The notes under the pieces are model-generated. The model did not search any database and had not been told where the DNA came from. It saw only the letters and a list, made by a program, of their open reading frames with translations. A stretch of DNA of 64,000 nt from Sinomonas mesophila (GTDB taxonomy: Bacteria; Actinomycetota; Actinomycetes; Actinomycetales; Micrococcaceae): the NCBI RefSeq assembly GCF_001999765.1, contig NZ_KV908325.1, forward strand, positions 62,256 to 126,255, in the 5' to 3' direction. This document shows, piece by piece, positions 7,794 through 16,659 of this stretch; position 1 is the stretch's first letter; every line of letters begins with the position of its first letter. The position numbers were made by a program, and so were the translations under genes.

Positions 7794-10700
7794 TCAGTTG
7801 CGCACGAGCGTCCTGAGCTGCTTGAGCGCAACGGAGAGCGGGATGAATCCCACCTCTCCGGGCCCCGTGACTTCGGCGAGAGTGTCTTTGATCCGTGCGA
7901 GCTGTTCCTGATGGCCGCGTTCCCACTCCACGATCCGCTCCGCGGGATCGGCCCGCGCGGGGTCGTGCCCTCGTGTCGTGTGCATCACCGAAAGGGTCAG
8001 ATCGGCCACGACGGAGTAGGCGTCGTCACGCAGGGCAGCGCGCCCGAGCGCTTCCCACGGGGTCTGGCGCGGAAGGTCGGTGATCTTCAGGAGCAGCTTC
8101 AGAACCCCGATGCGCTGGAACGCGGCGGAATAGAGATCGGCAATGCGCTCGACAGGTTCATGAACCTGCTCAGCGATGCGTGAGACGTCCAACAACGTGA
8201 AGCTCAGGACTGCCTCAAACGCCCGTCGCGCAATGTCCGGCGGGATCCCAATGGCCTCCCAGTGCGCCAGAAGGTCCTGTCCGAGGTCGATATCGTCACC
8301 GCGCAGGTAAACCACGGTGCGGTTCCGCCGGAGCTCCATCGCCGGGGTGATCCTCTTCAGGGCCCGTTCCACTGGCTGGTCCCGATGGTCATGCGTCAGG
8401 TACCAGCGCGTGCCCCGGTCCAGCATCCGGCGCACATACAGGGCCAATTCGGCCGCGTGCTCGGCCGGAATGGACGGCGGAAGCCCAGCCATCCAGTCGG
8501 CGAGCCAGTGAAGGTCAAAGGCCTCGCGTATTGTCACGAAGGCCCGTGCGAGAGCGGCCGCGCTCCCCGTGGTCTCCTCGACGGCACGGAAGGCGAAGGT
8601 GATGCCTCCGAGGTTGATGATGTCGTTGGCGAGCACGGTGCTGATGATCTGCCGGCGCAGCGGGTGTTCCTGGAGTTCCGGGCCAAAGCGTTCGACGATC
8701 TGGTGCGGGAAGTAGCTGCGCAGGACGCGGTCGAACCAGGGGTCGTCGGCGACGTCGCTCTCGTTCAGTTGCTTGGCGAGCGCGATCTTGGCATAGGCGG
8801 CCAACACGCACAGCTCGGGGCAGGTGAGCCATTTGCCGGCCTGAAGTCGTGCGTGGAATTCGTCCGTGGTGGGCAGTGCCTCGAGGGACCGGTCGAGGTC
8901 GGCGACCTTTTCCAGCCAGTCCATGGTGCGCTCGAAGCCGGGGCTCCAGTTGGGGTCGAAGCCGGGGCTCCAGTTGAGGATCAGGGCGCGGTCGTTGAGG
9001 AGGAGGGTGTTCTGGTTCTGGTTGTTCTTCAGGACGAGGCGGGCCACCTCGTCGGTGAGGGAGCGCAGGAAGTCGGCGCGTTCGCCGGGGGGCATCTTGC
9101 CGGCGGCGATCATGCGGTCGACGAAGATCTTGATGTTGACCTCGTGGTCGGAGCAGTCCACGCCAGCCGAGTTGTCGATCGCGTCGGTGTTGAGCAGCAC
9201 TCCGTTGAGCGCCGCCTCGACCCGTCCGCGCTGCGTCATCCCGAGGTTGCCGCCCTCGACGACGATGCGGGCCCTGAGCTCGCTGCCGTTGACCCGGACG
9301 GGGTCGTTGGCCTTGTCGCCCACGTGGGCGTTGGCCTCGGCGGAGGCCTTGACGTAGGTGCCGATTCCGCCGTTGTAGATCAGGTCCACTGGCGCGCGCA
9401 GGATGGCCTGGATGAGCTCGGGCGAGGTCATCGCCGTCGTCCTCGCCGCCAGCCGCAGCACCTGCCGGACCTCCGGCGTGACGGCGATCGACTTGGCCGA
9501 GCGCGGATGCACCCCGCCGCCGGGGCTGATCAGGGCAGGGCTGTAGTCGGCCCACGAGGAGCGGGGGAGCGCGAACAGGCGGCGGCGCTCCTCGAGGGAG
9601 GCCGCCGGGTCGGGGTCGGGGTCGAGGAAGATGTGCCGGTGGTCGAAGGCGGCCACGAGCCGGATGTGGGCCGAGAGGAGCATGCCGTTGCCGAAGACGT
9701 CTCCGCTCATGTCCCCGATGCCCACGGCGGTGAAGTCCTGGCGCTGGGGGTCGATGCCGAGCTCGTGGAGGTGCGCCCTGGCCGACTCCCACGCGCCGCG
9801 GGCGGTGATGCCCATACGCTTGTGGTCATAGCCCACGGAGCCGCCAGAGGCAAACGCATCGCCGAGCCAGAAGCCGTACTCCTCGGCCACCCCGTTGGCG
9901 ATGTCGGAGAACGCCGCGGTGCCCTTGTCCGCGGCCACGACGAGATAGTAGTCATCGTCGTCGTACCTGACGACGTTCGGCGGGGGGACGACGCGCCCGA
10001 CCGAGTGCCGGGCACCCCGCGCAGCCGGGGCGGCGGGGGTCCGGGCGCCGGTGGAAGCCGGAGCCGCGGCCTCGGGCGGGGTCAGGTTGTCGGTGAGATC
10101 GAGCAGCCCGCGCAGGAAGTCCCTGTAGGCCTCCGTGCCCTCCGCGAGCCACGCCGCGCGGTCCGCCCCCGGATCGGGGAGCCGCTTCGGGCAGAAGCCG
10201 CCCTTGGCGCCCGTCGGGACGATCACCGCATTCTTGACTGTCTGCGTCTTCACCAGCCCCAGGACCTCGGTGCGGAAGTCCTCGCGCCGGTCCGACCACC
10301 TCAGCCCGCCGCGCGCCACCGGCCCGAAGCGGAGGTGCACGCCCTCCACGCGGGGGGAGTAGACCCAGATCTCGGCCTTCGGCCGCGGGAACGGTGCGCC
10401 CGGAATGATGGCGGACCTGAGCTTGAGGCTCAGGTACGGCCGGGTGCGGTAGAAGTTGGTCCGGGTCGTGGCCTCGATGAGGCTCAGGAACACCCGCAGG
10501 AGCCGGTCCCCGTCCAGGGAGGCGACCGCGTCGATCGCCCCGGCCACCTCGGCACGGGCCGCGGCCGTCTCGCGGAGCCGCTCGGCGATGCCGAGCGCCG
10601 GGTGGAACCGGGCACGGAACAGGCCCAGGAGCGCGTGGGTTGCCCTCGCATTGGCCAGCAGGGTCTCCGCGATGAAGCCATAGGAGTTGGTGGTCCCCAG

Positions 10701-11336
10701 CTGCTGCAAATACTTCGCGTAGCCGCGCAGGATCACCACCTGCCGCCACTCCAGGCCCTCCCGCAGGACCAGGGCGTCGAATCCGTCCGACTCCGCGTCC
10801 CCGCGCATCGCCGCCCCGAACGCGTCCGCGAGCAGCGCACTGGTCCCGGCCGGGTCCACGCCGGGCGGGTACGTCACGCCGAGGTCGTACAGGAACAGCG
10901 GCCGGTCCCTGCCGCGCAGGAGGTCGAACGGGCGCTGGTTCAGCACCTCGAGGCCCAGGTTGTGGAGCAGCGGCAGCAACTGCGTCAGGGTCCGGGGACC
11001 CGTGAGATAGAGCCGGAGCCGCGCGCTCCGGGTGGGAGCACGGACGACGCCGGCCTCGGCCACCGGGGGCACGGAACCCGGGCGGGTGGAGACGACGAGC
11101 AGCGGATCGCCCAGGGGCCGCCCGCCGGTGCCGTCGAGATCGAACTGCTCGAACCGTTCGATGTCCTCGACCGCGTCCTCGACCCCGAAATCGGCCCGAT
11201 AGCTCGCCGGGAACGCCGCGGACCACAGCGAGGACAGCCGCGCGGCCTGCCCGGGGGGCAGACGGCCCTGCAGGGCCGCATCCAGCCGCTCCGCCCACGC
11301 CCGATTCACGCTCGCCGGCGCGGTCTCACGCGACAT
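7794..11336 (-). CDS. NAD-specific glutamate dehydrogenase (large GDH class), N-terminally short form
   Basis: This 1180-residue enzyme oxidatively deaminates glutamate to 2-oxoglutarate and ammonia with NAD. The catalytic Lys region PTGAKGGFCPK lies near residue 377, the ADH-like nucleotide domain follows (VGIGDMSGDVFGNG near 545), and IVVEGGNLGMTQRGR lies near 696. Full-length bacterial members have about 1600 residues with N-terminal ACT-type regulatory modules. This protein begins where those modules end. The start looks genuine: GGAGG lies 9 nt before the ATG, and only 136 bp separate it from the next gene. A 24-bp tandem duplication at 8932-8976 gives NWSPGFDPNWSPGFER. The enzyme may therefore be regulated differently from the standard form, or assemble with another protein. 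Confidence 0.88.
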   Translation of the reverse strand: MSRETAPASVNRAWAERLDAALQGRLPPGQAARLSSLWSAAFPASYRADFGVEDAVEDIERFEQFDLDGTGGRPLGDPLLVVSTRPGSVPPVAEAGVVRAPTRSARLRLYLTGPRTLTQLLPLLHNLGLEVLNQRPFDLLRGRDRPLFLYDLGVTYPPGVDPAGTSALLADAFGAAMRGDAESDGFDALVLREGLEWRQVVILRGYAKYLQQLGTTNSYGFIAETLLANARATHALLGLFRARFHPALGIAERLRETAAARAEVAGAIDAVASLDGDRLLRVFLSLIEATTRTNFYRTRPYLSLKLRSAIIPGAPFPRPKAEIWVYSPRVEGVHLRFGPVARGGLRWSDRREDFRTEVLGLVKTQTVKNAVIVPTGAKGGFCPKRLPDPGADRAAWLAEGTEAYRDFLRGLLDLTDNLTPPEAAAPASTGARTPAAPAARGARHSVGRVVPPPNVVRYDDDDYYLVVAADKGTAAFSDIANGVAEEYGFWLGDAFASGGSVGYDHKRMGITARGAWESARAHLHELGIDPQRQDFTAVGIGDMSGDVFGNGMLLSAHIRLVAAFDHRHIFLDPDPDPAASLEERRRLFALPRSSWADYSPALISPGGGVHPRSAKSIAVTPEVRQVLRLAARTTAMTSPELIQAILRAPVDLIYNGGIGTYVKASAEANAHVGDKANDPVRVNGSELRARIVVEGGNLGMTQRGRVEAALNGVLLNTDAIDNSAGVDCSDHEVNIKIFVDRMIAAGKMPPGERADFLRSLTDEVARLVLKNNQNQNTLLLNDRALILNWSPGFDPNWSPGFERTMDWLEKVADLDRSLEALPTTDEFHARLQAGKWLTCPELCVLAAYAKIALAKQLNESDVADDPWFDRVLRSYFPHQIVERFGPELQEHPLRRQIISTVLANDIINLGGITFAFRAVEETTGSAAALARAFVTIREAFDLHWLADWMAGLPPSIPAEHAAELALYVRRMLDRGTRWYLTHDHRDQPVERALKRITPAMELRRNRTVVYLRGDDIDLGQDLLAHWEAIGIPPDIARRAFEAVLSFTLLDVSRIAEQVHEPVERIADLYSAAFQRIGVLKLLLKITDLPRQTPWEALGRAALRDDAYSVVADLTLSVMHTTRGHDPARADPAERIVEWERGHQEQLARIKDTLAEVTGPGEVGFIPLSVALKQLRTLVRN

Positions 11337-11472
11337 GCCTCTACGCCTCCAGCGGATGGGGTCGGCTCAGGCTCTGCCGGAGTCCCGATCATCACGCTAC
11401 TTTCATGATCGCGGGCCGCGGGCCCGGCGTCTACGAGGGCTCGTCCCCCCGGCGTCGGCCGGATGCCGGACT

Positions 11473-12321
11473 CTAGGAGACCGACCTCGGGGCCGATTCC
11501 GGCGTGATGATGCGGACGCCGTTGTCCCGCAGTGCGGCCTCGAGTTCCTTGGGGGGCCGCGCGTCCGTGACGAAGTAATCGGCTGCATTGAGCAGGCCGA
11601 CTTGCGCGAAGAGCTGCTTCTCGAACTTGGAGGAGTCCGCGAGGATGGCGACCTTCGTGGCGCGTGACATCATCTCGCTCATCATCGCGGCCTCGCCGAC
11701 GTTGCTTGTCGTATACCCACCCCGCACCGACACGGCCCCCACGGCGACGAGCGCCAGGTCGCAGCGAATGTCGAGCTCGGCGCCGCCCGTGGCGATGCGC
11801 AGACTCGTGGGGCCGGTCGTGGCCAGAGTTGTCGATCGAACGGCTCCGCCGAAGATGTAGAGCTCCCGCCAGACTGCCGGGTCGAGTTCCGCTGGCACGA
11901 GCAGATTGTTGGTCGCGATCGTCAGGTCCCGGTGGGCGTGCAGCGCGCGTGCGACCGACAGCATCGTGGTGCCGCCATTCATGATGACCCCAGAGTCGTC
12001 GCGCACGAGCCGCGCAGCGAGAGTGCCGATCGTCTCTTTCTCCGCGGCCTGCATGCCGAGGCGGACGTCGACGGCCTTCTCGACCCGGGAGCTCATGGCG
12101 ACGCTCACCGCACCGCCGTAGGTGCGGACGAGGAGCCCTTCATTGTCGAGTTGATCGAGGTCGCGGCGGATGGTGTCGATCGACACGCCGAACTTCTCTG
12201 CCAGGGTGCCCACCGTCACCTGGCCAGCGTCAGCGACGTAGGCAGCAAGTTGCGCTTTTCTGCCTGCTGGATGCCGGTGTGCCCGACTCTCGTCGACGGC
12301 CATGCTGTCTAGCTCGTTCAC
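11473..12321 (-). CDS. DeoR/GlpR-family transcriptional regulator
   Basis: This 282-residue DNA-binding protein has an N-terminal winged helix around residues 25-75 (VTVGTLAEKFGVSIDTIRRDLDQL). The sugar-phosphate sensing DeoRC domain follows, with GGTTMLSVARAL near residue 115 and LALVAVGAVS near 195. Such proteins repress sugar-catabolic operons until a phosphorylated sugar binds. It is divergent from the sugar ABC/aldolase/kinase operon and is its likely local regulator. The intergenic region of 245 bp contains the predicted promoter for that operon. I could not identify a convincing operator. Confidence 0.88.
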   Translation of the reverse strand: MNELDSMAVDESRAHRHPAGRKAQLAAYVADAGQVTVGTLAEKFGVSIDTIRRDLDQLDNEGLLVRTYGGAVSVAMSSRVEKAVDVRLGMQAAEKETIGTLAARLVRDDSGVIMNGGTTMLSVARALHAHRDLTIATNNLLVPAELDPAVWRELYIFGGAVRSTTLATTGPTSLRIATGGAELDIRCDLALVAVGAVSVRGGYTTSNVGEAAMMSEMMSRATKVAILADSSKFEKQLFAQVGLLNAADYFVTDARPPKELEAALRDNGVRIITPESAPRSVS

Positions 12322-12482
12322 GCTCGAATGCTAGCACCCGGGGCCGCTCCATTCGAAGGGAAGGACCGCAAAGTCATGCAGGATCACGCAAGCGAGCCTG
12401 CTTAGCTAGGCGACCTAGGCATTTCCATGCACTTCCAGCAGGAGTTTTCGCCCTCTTGGTTCATCTCTTTGCGCTTCTATGC

Positions 12483-12512
12483 TTGCCAGCGCTGGGAGCG
12501 CGGGACTAATGT
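12483..12512 (+). promoter_or_regulatory. predicted promoter of the sugar operon
   Basis: TTGCCA (12483-12488) and TAATGT (12507-12512) are spaced by 18 bp. This places the transcript start near 12519, about 48 nt before the ATG of the binding protein. Confidence 0.4.
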
Positions 12513-12566
12513 GGCGTACATCACGCATCAAGGAGCATGATCAAGCATTCGCACGAAGGAGTGGAC

Positions 12567-13853
12567 ATGAGCATGAGGAGGCGCGGCGGCCCGCGGTTGC
12601 TCGCGACATTGGGCACAGCTGCGGCAATGGTGGTCGCGATGTCGGGCTGCAGCGGCCCGGCCCCGGGTGGTGGCCCCACGGGTGAGGTGACCATCGAATT
12701 CGCCCAGTGGTGGGAGCCGGAGCTGCCGGCAGGCTCGTTCGCCGGACTGATTGACGAGTTCCAGAAGGAGAACCCCACCATCAAGGTGAAGCTGCTGAGC
12801 GCGCCCTTCGCGTCCACCCAGCAGCAGATGGTCGCGGCCGCGGCGTCGGGACAGCTTCCTGACGTCGTGGGGCTCGACGGCGCCTGGGTCAGCGACTTCG
12901 CGAAGCAGGGCGCCATCGCGGACCTGTCTCCGCTCCTGAAGGCCGACAACTTCCCGGAGGACCAGCTCGCGAGCCAGGTCAAGGTCAACGGCAAGACCTA
13001 CATGATCCCTGTGGTCAACTTCGTCTACCCCCTGTTCGTGAACAACGACCTGCTCCAGCAGGCCGGCGTGAGCAAGGCGCCGACCAATCGCAGCGAGTTC
13101 CTCGATGCGGCGAAGAAGATCAGCGCGCTCGGTGGCAACGTGAAGGGCTGGGCCCTTCCCCTCGACACCGCGGTCCCGAACGGCATCCAGAACGACGTCA
13201 TGTCGTGGGTCTGGGCCTCTGGCGGCAGCATGCTGAAGAACGGGAAGCCCGACGTCACGAACGCCCAGGTCAAGAGCGGGGTCGAGTACGTCAAGAGCCT
13301 CTATGACGCGGACGTCGTCGCTCCTGGCGCCCTCACGATGAAGGAGCAGGACAAGGTCGAGAAGTTCACCAATGGACAGGTCGGCATGGTGATCGACTCG
13401 CTCGCTCACATCACCCTGATCAAGAAGAACAACCCGAGCCTCGACTTCACGGTCGCGGCGCTGCCCTCCGAGGACTCCTACACCGGCAAGCGCGGCATCC
13501 CCTACGCCTCGTGGGGCATCGGCGTCTCCGACAAGTCGGCGCACAAGGCGGAAGCGGCCAAGCTCGTTGAATTCCTCATGGGCAAGGACGTCAACGCCCA
13601 GCTGAGCACGCTCGCGAACGGCTTCCCCGGCAACAAGACGGCGTCGCCGGACTTCAGCAAGAGCGATCCGCTGTTCAAGACGGCGTTCGACATCTACCAG
13701 GCGGGCTACCCGGCCAATGAGTTCGTCGGTCTGCCGAAGTCCGATCATCTGCAGCGCACGTTCGACGAGCAGCTGCAGAAGACGCTCACCGACAGCCAGA
13801 GCGTCGACCAGACGCTGACCGCCGTCCAATCCGAGTGGGCGTCCGTCTTCTGA
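12567..13853 (+). CDS. sugar ABC transporter substrate-binding lipoprotein (family 1)
   Basis: This 428-residue exported lipoprotein has a positively charged start MSMRRRGG, a hydrophobic stretch and a lipobox MSGC (Cys near residue 26). The mature region has the fold of carbohydrate-binding proteins of the UgpB/MalE group. Examples are VTIEFAQWWEPELP near residue 43, MVAAAASGQLPDVVGLDGAW near 94 and FTNGQVGMVIDS near 270. The start is placed at 12567 rather than 30 nt upstream because GAAGGAG lies 5 nt before it. It is the first and probably most expressed gene of the operon, followed by a stem-loop. The sugar is unknown; downstream enzymes suggest a hexose that reaches mannose-6-phosphate or fructose-6-phosphate. 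Confidence 0.87.
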   Translation: MSMRRRGGPRLLATLGTAAAMVVAMSGCSGPAPGGGPTGEVTIEFAQWWEPELPAGSFAGLIDEFQKENPTIKVKLLSAPFASTQQQMVAAAASGQLPDVVGLDGAWVSDFAKQGAIADLSPLLKADNFPEDQLASQVKVNGKTYMIPVVNFVYPLFVNNDLLQQAGVSKAPTNRSEFLDAAKKISALGGNVKGWALPLDTAVPNGIQNDVMSWVWASGGSMLKNGKPDVTNAQVKSGVEYVKSLYDADVVAPGALTMKEQDKVEKFTNGQVGMVIDSLAHITLIKKNNPSLDFTVAALPSEDSYTGKRGIPYASWGIGVSDKSAHKAEAAKLVEFLMGKDVNAQLSTLANGFPGNKTASPDFSKSDPLFKTAFDIYQAGYPANEFVGLPKSDHLQRTFDEQLQKTLTDSQSVDQTLTAVQSEWASVF

Positions 13854-13868
13854 CGCTGAATATCTGAA

Positions 13869-13929
13869 GGGGCCGTGCCGCCGCAGCCAAGGCGCCGCAG
13901 CCAAGCCGCCACACCGGCGGTATGGCCCC
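13869..13929 (+). terminator. intercistronic stem-loop between binding protein and permease
   Basis: GGGGCC (13869-13874) pairs with GGCCCC (13924-13929), and inner CCGCC/GGCGG pairs extend it. The loop holds two copies of GCCGCAGCCAAG. Such hairpins after binding-protein genes commonly give an excess of binding protein over permease. Confidence 0.5.
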
Positions 13930-13946
13930 GCAAGGGAGCTTGAGAC

Positions 13947-14903
13947 ATGAATCTGTCGTCCACCAACATCGAGGGGCTCGGGGTACGCCCCGCAGCGCGC
14001 CGGCCGGCCGCCCGCTCGAACGCCGCCGTCGTCCGCACCCGCAGGCTCGCCCCCTTCGCCTTCATCTCGCCGACGGTCGCCCTCATCACCGTGCTGACTG
14101 TCGTGCCGATCGTGATGGTCGTGGGCTATTCGTTCATGGACAGCGCGATCGTCGCACCGAACCCGGTCTTCGTGGGATTCGCCAACTACCTGAAGGTCCT
14201 CAGCGACCCGACGTTCCTGCTCGCCCTCGGCAACACCTTCGTCTTCATCTCGCTCAGCACGATCCTTCACCTCGTGATCGGGCTGGCCTTCGCAATGCTG
14301 CTCAACACGTCGCTGCTGAGCGATGTGACCAAGGCGATCTTCCGGGTGGTCTACATCCTTCCGTGGCTGTTCACCATCGCGGTCATCGCCGTCGTCTGGC
14401 GCCTCATCATGGACCCGTATGGCGTCGCGAACTACATCCTCACCTCCGTCGGAATCCTCAACCAGGGGGTCAACTGGCTCGCGACTCCGGGCAGCGCCAT
14501 GGGCGCCCTGACCTTCATCAACATCTGGTCCGGGTACCCGTTCTTCATGATCAGCCTCCTTGCCGCCCTGCAGGGTGTGCCGACGGTGCTGCACGAGGCC
14601 GCACGTGTCGACGGTGCGGGGTGGTGGCAGCGATTCCGGTACGTGACCCTGCCCCATATCCGGCCGGTGATCATCAGCATGGCGGTGCTCGACCTCATCT
14701 GGACCTCGCAGCAGTTTGCGCTGATCTGGTTGACGACGGGCGGCGGTCCGCTGGGTGCCACTGAAATGCTGAGCACCTACACCTACAAGCAGGCCTTCAG
14801 CAGCTTCGAATTCGCCACGGCTTCGGCCAGTGCAGTCATCGTGCTGCTGCTCACGATGATCCTGGCGTTCTTCTACGTGCGGCAGCAGACGGTGCGTGAT
14901 TGA
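13947..14903 (+). CDS. sugar ABC transporter permease, MalF/UgpA type
   Basis: This 318-residue inner-membrane protein has about six transmembrane segments. The EAA coupling loop lies near residue 214 (LHEAARVDGAGWWQRFRYVTLPHIRPVI), which is the standard MalF-family form EAAxxDGAxxxQxFxxxTLPxL. It pairs with the MalG-type permease encoded next, with which it nearly overlaps. No ATPase is encoded in the operon, so a shared sugar ATPase of the MsiK type elsewhere in the genome is expected. Confidence 0.92.
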   Translation: MNLSSTNIEGLGVRPAARRPAARSNAAVVRTRRLAPFAFISPTVALITVLTVVPIVMVVGYSFMDSAIVAPNPVFVGFANYLKVLSDPTFLLALGNTFVFISLSTILHLVIGLAFAMLLNTSLLSDVTKAIFRVVYILPWLFTIAVIAVVWRLIMDPYGVANYILTSVGILNQGVNWLATPGSAMGALTFINIWSGYPFFMISLLAALQGVPTVLHEAARVDGAGWWQRFRYVTLPHIRPVIISMAVLDLIWTSQQFALIWLTTGGGPLGATEMLSTYTYKQAFSSFEFATASASAVIVLLLTMILAFFYVRQQTVRD

Positions 14904-14904
14904 C

Positions 14905-15759
14905 ATGAGCGACGTGACGGTTCGGCACGGGCGCCCCAACCATTGGCTCAAGGCGGCAGCATTCACCGGCCTCGTGATCGGTGCCCTGTACGCGGGACTG
15001 CCCGTGCTGTGGATGCTCGCCACGTCGTTCAAGGGGAACGGTGAGGTCTTCGCAGTGCCCCCGAAGCTGATCACGCCGGGATTCTCGCTCGATGCCTACA
15101 CGGCGATCCTCACTGACCCTGCACGGCTGCGGTTCTTCATGAACAGCTACATCGTGGCCATTGCGGTCACCCTGCTCACCCTCCTGACGGCGATGCTCAG
15201 CGCCTACGGCTTCAGCCGCTATGAGTTCCCGGGCAAGAAGCTGATCAACATCGCCATCGTCTCCGTTCAGGCGGTTCCTCCGATCACACTCGTGATCCCG
15301 TATTTCGGCCTCATGGTCGCGCTTGGCCTCTACAACACCTACCCAGGCCTGATCCTGACGCACATGGTGTTCACGCTGCCGTACGCGATCATCATGATGA
15401 CGGCGTACTTCAACACCCTGCCGCGCGAACTCGACGAAGCGGTCAAGGTCGACGGCGGAAACGCGTGGACCGCCCTGTGGCGAGTGCTCGTGCCCATTTC
15501 GGTGCCGGGAATCGTCGCCGTCGGCGTCTACACGTTCATGATCTCGTGGAACGAGTACCTCTTCGCGCTCACCCTGACACGCACTGACGCCATGCGTACG
15601 GTGCCGATCGGAATCCAATTGCTCATGGGCCAGCACTCCTACGAGTGGAACCAGATGATGGCCATGAGCATCCTCGGTTCGATTCCCGTGCTCCTGCTCT
15701 TCCTCCTCTTCCAGCGCCGTTTCATCGGCGGCCTCACCTCTGGCGCGGTCAAAGACTGA
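14905..15759 (+). CDS. sugar ABC transporter permease, MalG/UgpE type
   Basis: This 284-residue inner-membrane protein has about six membrane segments. The coupling loop lies near residue 175 (LDEAVKVDGGNAWTALWRVLVPISVPG). The N-terminal YAGLPVLWMLATSFK is typical of MalG-like permeases. The ATG at 14905 is one base past the preceding stop; an in-frame GTG at 14896 would overlap it by 8 nt and cannot be excluded. It works with the MalF-type partner. Confidence 0.9.
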   Translation: MSDVTVRHGRPNHWLKAAAFTGLVIGALYAGLPVLWMLATSFKGNGEVFAVPPKLITPGFSLDAYTAILTDPARLRFFMNSYIVAIAVTLLTLLTAMLSAYGFSRYEFPGKKLINIAIVSVQAVPPITLVIPYFGLMVALGLYNTYPGLILTHMVFTLPYAIIMMTAYFNTLPRELDEAVKVDGGNAWTALWRVLVPISVPGIVAVGVYTFMISWNEYLFALTLTRTDAMRTVPIGIQLLMGQHSYEWNQMMAMSILGSIPVLLLFLLFQRRFIGGLTSGAVKD

Positions 15760-15797
15760 CGCCCCAAGACCTTTCATCCACACGAAGGAGACACGCC

Positions 15798-16658
15798 ATG
15801 CTCGTCGACGGCAAGACCATCCTGGACGTCGCGAACACGCACAACTTCGCGGTTCCCGCGTTCAATATCAGCGACTGGGCCATGTTCAAGGGCATCGCGG
15901 AGATCAGCGAGGAGATGGAAGCCCCTCTCATCGTGGCGATCCACCCCGATGAGGTCCGCCACATCACCACGGACCTGATGGCCGCGATCATCTCCCGCGC
16001 ACACCGCTCGTCCGTCCCGATGGCGATCCACTGGGACCACGGGGCCACCTACGAGCAGATCCTGACCGCGATCCAAGCTGGGTTCACGTCCGCCATGATC
16101 GACGGCTCGATGCTGCCGTTCGAGGACAACGTCGCCATCTCCACGAAGGTGGTCGAGGCGGCGCACGCCGTCGGCGTCTCCGTCGAGGGCGAGTTGGGCA
16201 CCATCGGCAAGACCGACAGCGAGGCCGAGTACGGTACCGAGGGAATCATCTACACCGTTCCGGACGACGCCGTCACCTTCGTTGAGCTGACCGGCGTCGA
16301 TAGCCTCGCCGTCGCGATCGGCACCTATCACGGGCTCTACCCGGCCACGCTCAAGCCAGAGCTCAAGCTCGACCTCCTGAAGGAGATCAAGTCCAAGGTG
16401 GGCATCCCGCTCGTGCTGCACGGCGGATCGAACAACCCCGACGACGAGATCGCCCAGGCGGTCAAGCTCGGCATCAACAAGATCAACATCTCAAGCGACA
16501 TCAAGGTGGCGTACCACGCGAAGATGCGAGAGGTGCTGGCGGACACGAGCCTGCGCGAGCCGCTCAGCATCCAGCCACCGTGCATCGATGCGATGAAGGC
16601 GACGGCGGCGCAGAAGATCGATCTGTTCGACGCGGCCGGCAAGGCAGTCCTGTACTGA
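15798..16658 (+). CDS. class II fructose/tagatose-bisphosphate aldolase family (GatY/KbaY/FbaA)
   Basis: This 286-residue zinc-dependent aldolase cleaves a ketose-1,6-bisphosphate to dihydroxyacetone phosphate and an aldehyde. MLVDGKTILDVANTHNFAVPAFN opens the TIM barrel. Metal ligands are visible in MAIHWDHGA near residue 80, AIGTYHGLYP near 178 and LVLHGGSN near 206; GINKINISSD near 227 binds phosphate. The start at 15798 is set by GAAGGAG, although the frame is open further upstream. It sits directly before a sugar-kinase gene, 1 nt apart, so the two steps phosphofructokinase and aldolase are encoded together. Specificity between fructose- and tagatose-bisphosphate cannot be told from the sequence. 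Confidence 0.88.
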   Translation: MLVDGKTILDVANTHNFAVPAFNISDWAMFKGIAEISEEMEAPLIVAIHPDEVRHITTDLMAAIISRAHRSSVPMAIHWDHGATYEQILTAIQAGFTSAMIDGSMLPFEDNVAISTKVVEAAHAVGVSVEGELGTIGKTDSEAEYGTEGIIYTVPDDAVTFVELTGVDSLAVAIGTYHGLYPATLKPELKLDLLKEIKSKVGIPLVLHGGSNNPDDEIAQAVKLGINKINISSDIKVAYHAKMREVLADTSLREPLSIQPPCIDAMKATAAQKIDLFDAAGKAVLY

Positions 16659-16659
16659 C

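Noticed and set aside
8262-11408. 1048-residue open frame antisense to the glutamate dehydrogenase
   Set aside because: It lacks any recognisable domain and mirrors the codon pattern of the GDH gene; treated as a shadow.
12528-15074. 848-residue open frame antisense to the sugar ABC genes
   Set aside because: Composition is Arg/Asp/Gly-rich without any domain, and it exactly shadows strong homologs on the other strand. Long antisense frames are expected at this GC content.
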